Shown here piece after piece: positions 34,273 to 36,616 of a DNA stretch of 36,616 nucleotides. Position numbers and translations under genes: made by a program. Each line of letters opens with the position of its first letter. Position 1 is the stretch's first letter. Location of the stretch: positions 1 through 36,616 of the forward strand of contig JBMTEY010000010.1 in the NCBI GenBank assembly GCA_049433545.1, read 5' to 3'. Below the pieces are notes generated by a model. That model was not told the DNA's origin and ran no database searches. It worked only from the letters and a program-made list of their open reading frames with translations. The stretch comes from Ga0077527 sp049433545. Lineage in GTDB: Bacteria > Pseudomonadota > Gammaproteobacteria > Burkholderiales > SG8-41.

Positions 34273-35145
34273 TCAGACGCCCGCCCGCCGCAGATAACGG
34301 CGGAACGCACTGCCGATTTCGCGATGTTTTTTTCCCAGCTCGACATTGGCCTGCAGATAACCCAGCTTGTTGCCGCAATCGAAACGCCGCCCCTCGAACT
34401 CATAGGCCAGCACCGGCTCTAGGCGCTGCAGCCGCGCAATCGCATCGGTCAACTGGATCTCGCCGCCGGCACCAGCGGCTGAACGCGCAAGCTCGCTGAA
34501 AATCCGCGGCGTCAGGATATAGCGACCTACGACACCGAGCAGGGACGGCGCACGACTGGCCGGCGGTTTTTCGACGATGCCACTGATGACATGGGGTGAC
34601 TTCGAGCGGGGCGGAATGGCGACCACGCCATAACGCGATATTTCAGCACGAGAAACGCGCTCGACCGCAACCATGGCCGCCGCTTGCCTGCGGAAAAGCC
34701 GGGTCATCTGCGCCAGTACCGGTGTACGGGCATCGATCAGGTCATCGGCGAGGAGGACTGCGAATGGCTCGTTGCCGACGGCAGGCTGCGCGCATAACAC
34801 GGCATGGCCCAGGCCCAGTGCCTGGGCCTGGCGCACGAAAATGCAGTTCACCCTCGACGGCAATATGCCGCGCACCTCCGCCAGCAACTGCTTGCGGCCA
34901 GCCTGCGCCAGCGCCTGTTCAAGCTCGACAGCCTGGTCGAAGTGATCCTCGATGGCGCGCTTGCCGCGTCCGGTGACGAATATCAGTTCCGTGATGCCGG
35001 CGGCAACGGCCTCCTCGACCGCGTACTGGATCAGGGGCTTGTCGACCACCGGCAGCATTTCCTTGGGACTGGCCTTGGTCGCAGGCAGAAACCGCGTGCC
35101 GAGACCTGCTACCGGAAACACCGCCTTGCGAACCGGGATTTCCAA
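34273..35145 (-). CDS. galU: UTP--glucose-1-phosphate uridylyltransferase
   Basis: Makes UDP-glucose for surface polysaccharides and sugar metabolism. 290 residues. KAVFPVAGLGTRFLPATKASPKEML is the nucleotide-binding start (shown here as recognised motif GLGTRFLPATK), followed by PLIQYAVEEAVAAGI, FVTGRGKRAIEDHFD, AVLLADDLI, SGIVEKPP and GGEIQLTDAI. The start is TTG 35145 with AAGGAG nine bases before it; no ATG fits. It follows ligA by 14 bases. Confidence 0.96.
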   Translation of the reverse strand: MEIPVRKAVFPVAGLGTRFLPATKASPKEMLPVVDKPLIQYAVEEAVAAGITELIFVTGRGKRAIEDHFDQAVELEQALAQAGRKQLLAEVRGILPSRVNCIFVRQAQALGLGHAVLCAQPAVGNEPFAVLLADDLIDARTPVLAQMTRLFRRQAAAMVAVERVSRAEISRYGVVAIPPRSKSPHVISGIVEKPPASRAPSLLGVVGRYILTPRIFSELARSAAGAGGEIQLTDAIARLQRLEPVLAYEFEGRRFDCGNKLGYLQANVELGKKHREIGSAFRRYLRRAGV

Positions 35146-35159
35146 AATTTGCTACTCCT

Positions 35160-36616
35160 TCAGTGATCAAGTAGTTCCAGCAATTGGGCCTCGTCGATGA
35201 TCGTCACTCCGAGCGCACGCGCCTTGTCGAGCTTGCTTCCGGCGTCGCTGCCGGCAACCACATAATCCGTTTTCTTCGAGACACTGCCGGATACCTTGCC
35301 ACCCGCAGCTTCGATCCGCGCCTTCGCCTCATCACGGCTCATGCCGGGCAAGGTCCCGGTCAACACAAAAGTTTTTCCGGAAAACACACCGCCCTTAGCA
35401 GCTTTCTCCTGCCTGAACGTTACACCGCGTGCGATCAGTTGATCAATGACCTCGCGGTTGTGGACCTGTCGCAGGAAATTGGCCACGCTGCGCATGATTT
35501 CAGGTCCGACTCCGGACAACAACGGCTCATCCTCCTCCAATCCTTTCGCGCGACGCTTTGTATTCTCCTTCTGCACACGTTCTTTTTCCGCGATCAGTTC
35601 ATCCCAGTCGGCAGCCAGCAGCGCATCGAGGCTGGCGAAATGACGCGCCAGTATGCGTGAAATCTCCTCACCGACATGATAGATGCCAAGGGCATAGATA
35701 AACCGCGCCAGTGTCGTTTTCCGGCTGCTGGTTATCGCCTCGATCACATTTGAAGCGGACTTTTCCGCCATGCGGTCCAGGCCGGCAAGTTGATCGGTCT
35801 GCAGCTGATAGAGATCTGCCGGCGTGTTGACCAGGCCCTTGTCGACCAGTTGATCTACCAGTTTTTCGCCGAGCCCCTCGATATCCATTGCCCGGCGCGA
35901 TGCAAAGTGCAGCAGGGCCTGCTTGCGTTGCGCCGGGCAATAGAGTCCGCCCGTGCAGCGGTAGGCCGCCTCACTCTCGATGCGCTCCACCCTGGACCCG
36001 CATACCGGACATTTCTCCGGCATTTCGAACTGCCGCACCTGCGCCGGACGTTTTTCCGGCACCACACGCACAACCTCGGGTATCACATCGCCCGCGCGCC
36101 GAACGACAACCGTATCGCCGATATGCACATCTTTCGTCCGCACCTGGTCAAGATTGTGCAACGTGGCATTGGTCACGGTCACGCCGCCGACAAACACCGG
36201 ATGCAGACGTGCTACCGGTGTCAGCGCGCCGGTGCGGCCGACCTGCACGTCGATTTCCAGAATCTGGCTTACGGCTTCTTCAGCAGGAAACTTGTGCGCG
36301 ACGGCGAAACGCGGTGCGCGGGAGACAAAACCCAGGCGCTGCTGATCGGCAAGAGCGTTGACCTTGTAGACCACGCCGTCGATGTCATACGGCAGACCGG
36401 GGCGTGCCTCACCGATCCGTACGTAATAATCGAGCAGCCCGGTGAAGCCCTGGACCAGGGCGCGTTCGCGGGCCACGCGAAATCCTAGTTTCTCAATATA
36501 ATCAATAAGTTGTGACAGTTTTTCAGGTAACTCCCAGCCTTCGGCTGCGCCCATGCCGTAGGCAAAAAAAGTCAGCTTGCGCCCGGCCGTGATCCGCGGA
36601 TCGAGCTGGCGCAATG
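35160..36616 (-). CDS. ligA: NAD-dependent DNA ligase LigA (5' end outside window)
   Basis: Seals nicks using NAD+. About 485 C-terminal residues are present; the KxDG adenylation lysine lies beyond the edge. Seen in order: adenylation-domain end (YDIDGVVYKVN, HKFPAEEAV), OB fold (QVGRTGALTPVARL, RRAGDVIPEVV), four-cysteine zinc finger (CPVC, then CTGGLYC), helix-hairpin-helix domain (RRAMDIEGLGEKLVDQLVDKG) and BRCT domain (KTFVLTGTLPGMSRDEAKAR, about 405-484). The HhH part carries an extra charged stretch of about 25 residues (35520-35598) not found in E. coli LigA. The first codon visible (TTG) is internal leucine, not a start. Confidence 0.97.
   Translation of the reverse strand, partial: LRQLDPRITAGRKLTFFAYGMGAAEGWELPEKLSQLIDYIEKLGFRVARERALVQGFTGLLDYYVRIGEARPGLPYDIDGVVYKVNALADQQRLGFVSRAPRFAVAHKFPAEEAVSQILEIDVQVGRTGALTPVARLHPVFVGGVTVTNATLHNLDQVRTKDVHIGDTVVVRRAGDVIPEVVRVVPEKRPAQVRQFEMPEKCPVCGSRVERIESEAAYRCTGGLYCPAQRKQALLHFASRRAMDIEGLGEKLVDQLVDKGLVNTPADLYQLQTDQLAGLDRMAEKSASNVIEAITSSRKTTLARFIYALGIYHVGEEISRILARHFASLDALLAADWDELIAEKERVQKENTKRRAKGLEEDEPLLSGVGPEIMRSVANFLRQVHNREVIDQLIARGVTFRQEKAAKGGVFSGKTFVLTGTLPGMSRDEAKARIEAAGGKVSGSVSKKTDYVVAGSDAGSKLDKARALGVTIIDEAQLLELLDH

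Overview
This window reads as one stretch of a GC-rich (roughly 60%) betaproteobacterial chromosome. I base this on the gene order rpsB-tsf-pyrH-frr-uppS-cdsA-dxr-rseP-bamA-skp-lpxD-fabZ-lpxA-lpxB-rnhB, the pyrG-kdsA-eno-ftsB block, divergent ppsA/ppsR, and complete lipid A, Kdo and BAM outer-membrane genes. I cannot name the genus from sequence alone. Both edges are cut: ligA lacks its 5' part at the right end, and the left edge lies inside or just beyond a damaged gene.

Layout, left to right. (1) 1-2413: an accessory, decaying locus with an AprA/fumarate-reductase-like flavoprotein gene, broken by an in-frame TGA and by an unrelated 3' tail, plus a GntR/HutC-type regulator whose promoter is covered by a perfect AT-rich inverted repeat. 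(2) 2597-7663: folD, ftsB, eno, kdsA and pyrG, all on the minus strand, read from a good sigma70-type promoter in front of pyrG. (3) 7726-11003: ppsA and its regulator ppsR, divergent. (4) 10997-14073: a TrmH-family RNA methyltransferase overlapping senA (an EgtB-like selenoneine synthase), with senB (selenosugar synthase) divergent. This is the most interesting metabolic island. (5) 14084-28252: the long minus-strand run from rpsB to rnhB covering translation, UMP kinase, isoprenoid precursor and undecaprenyl synthesis, CDP-diacylglycerol, envelope proteolysis, outer-membrane protein assembly and lipid A. (6) 28253-31989: a divergent regulatory region, then map and glnD on the plus strand. 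(7) 32002-36616: def, a methylthioinosine phosphorylase, a hypoxanthine phosphoribosyltransferase, a DsrE-like protein, galU and ligA, all minus strand and tightly packed.

Functional links. Enolase, PEP synthase and its regulator control PEP, which KdsA uses to make Kdo for the lipid A made by LpxA/D/B. FabZ feeds hydroxyacyl-ACP metabolism beside LpxA/LpxD. Skp delivers and BamA inserts outer-membrane proteins. Dxr and UppS supply the isoprenoid carrier for the wall. The mtiP-like gene releases hypoxanthine that the adjacent phosphoribosyltransferase can salvage. SenB and SenA would build selenoneine from selenophosphate, UDP-GlcNAc and hercynine, but the genes for selenophosphate (SenC/SelD) and hercynine (EgtD) are not in the window.

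Most of the window is conserved core genome. I see no tRNA, rRNA, CRISPR array, complete insertion sequence or phage gene, and I found no convincing new multi-gene system beyond the sen pair.
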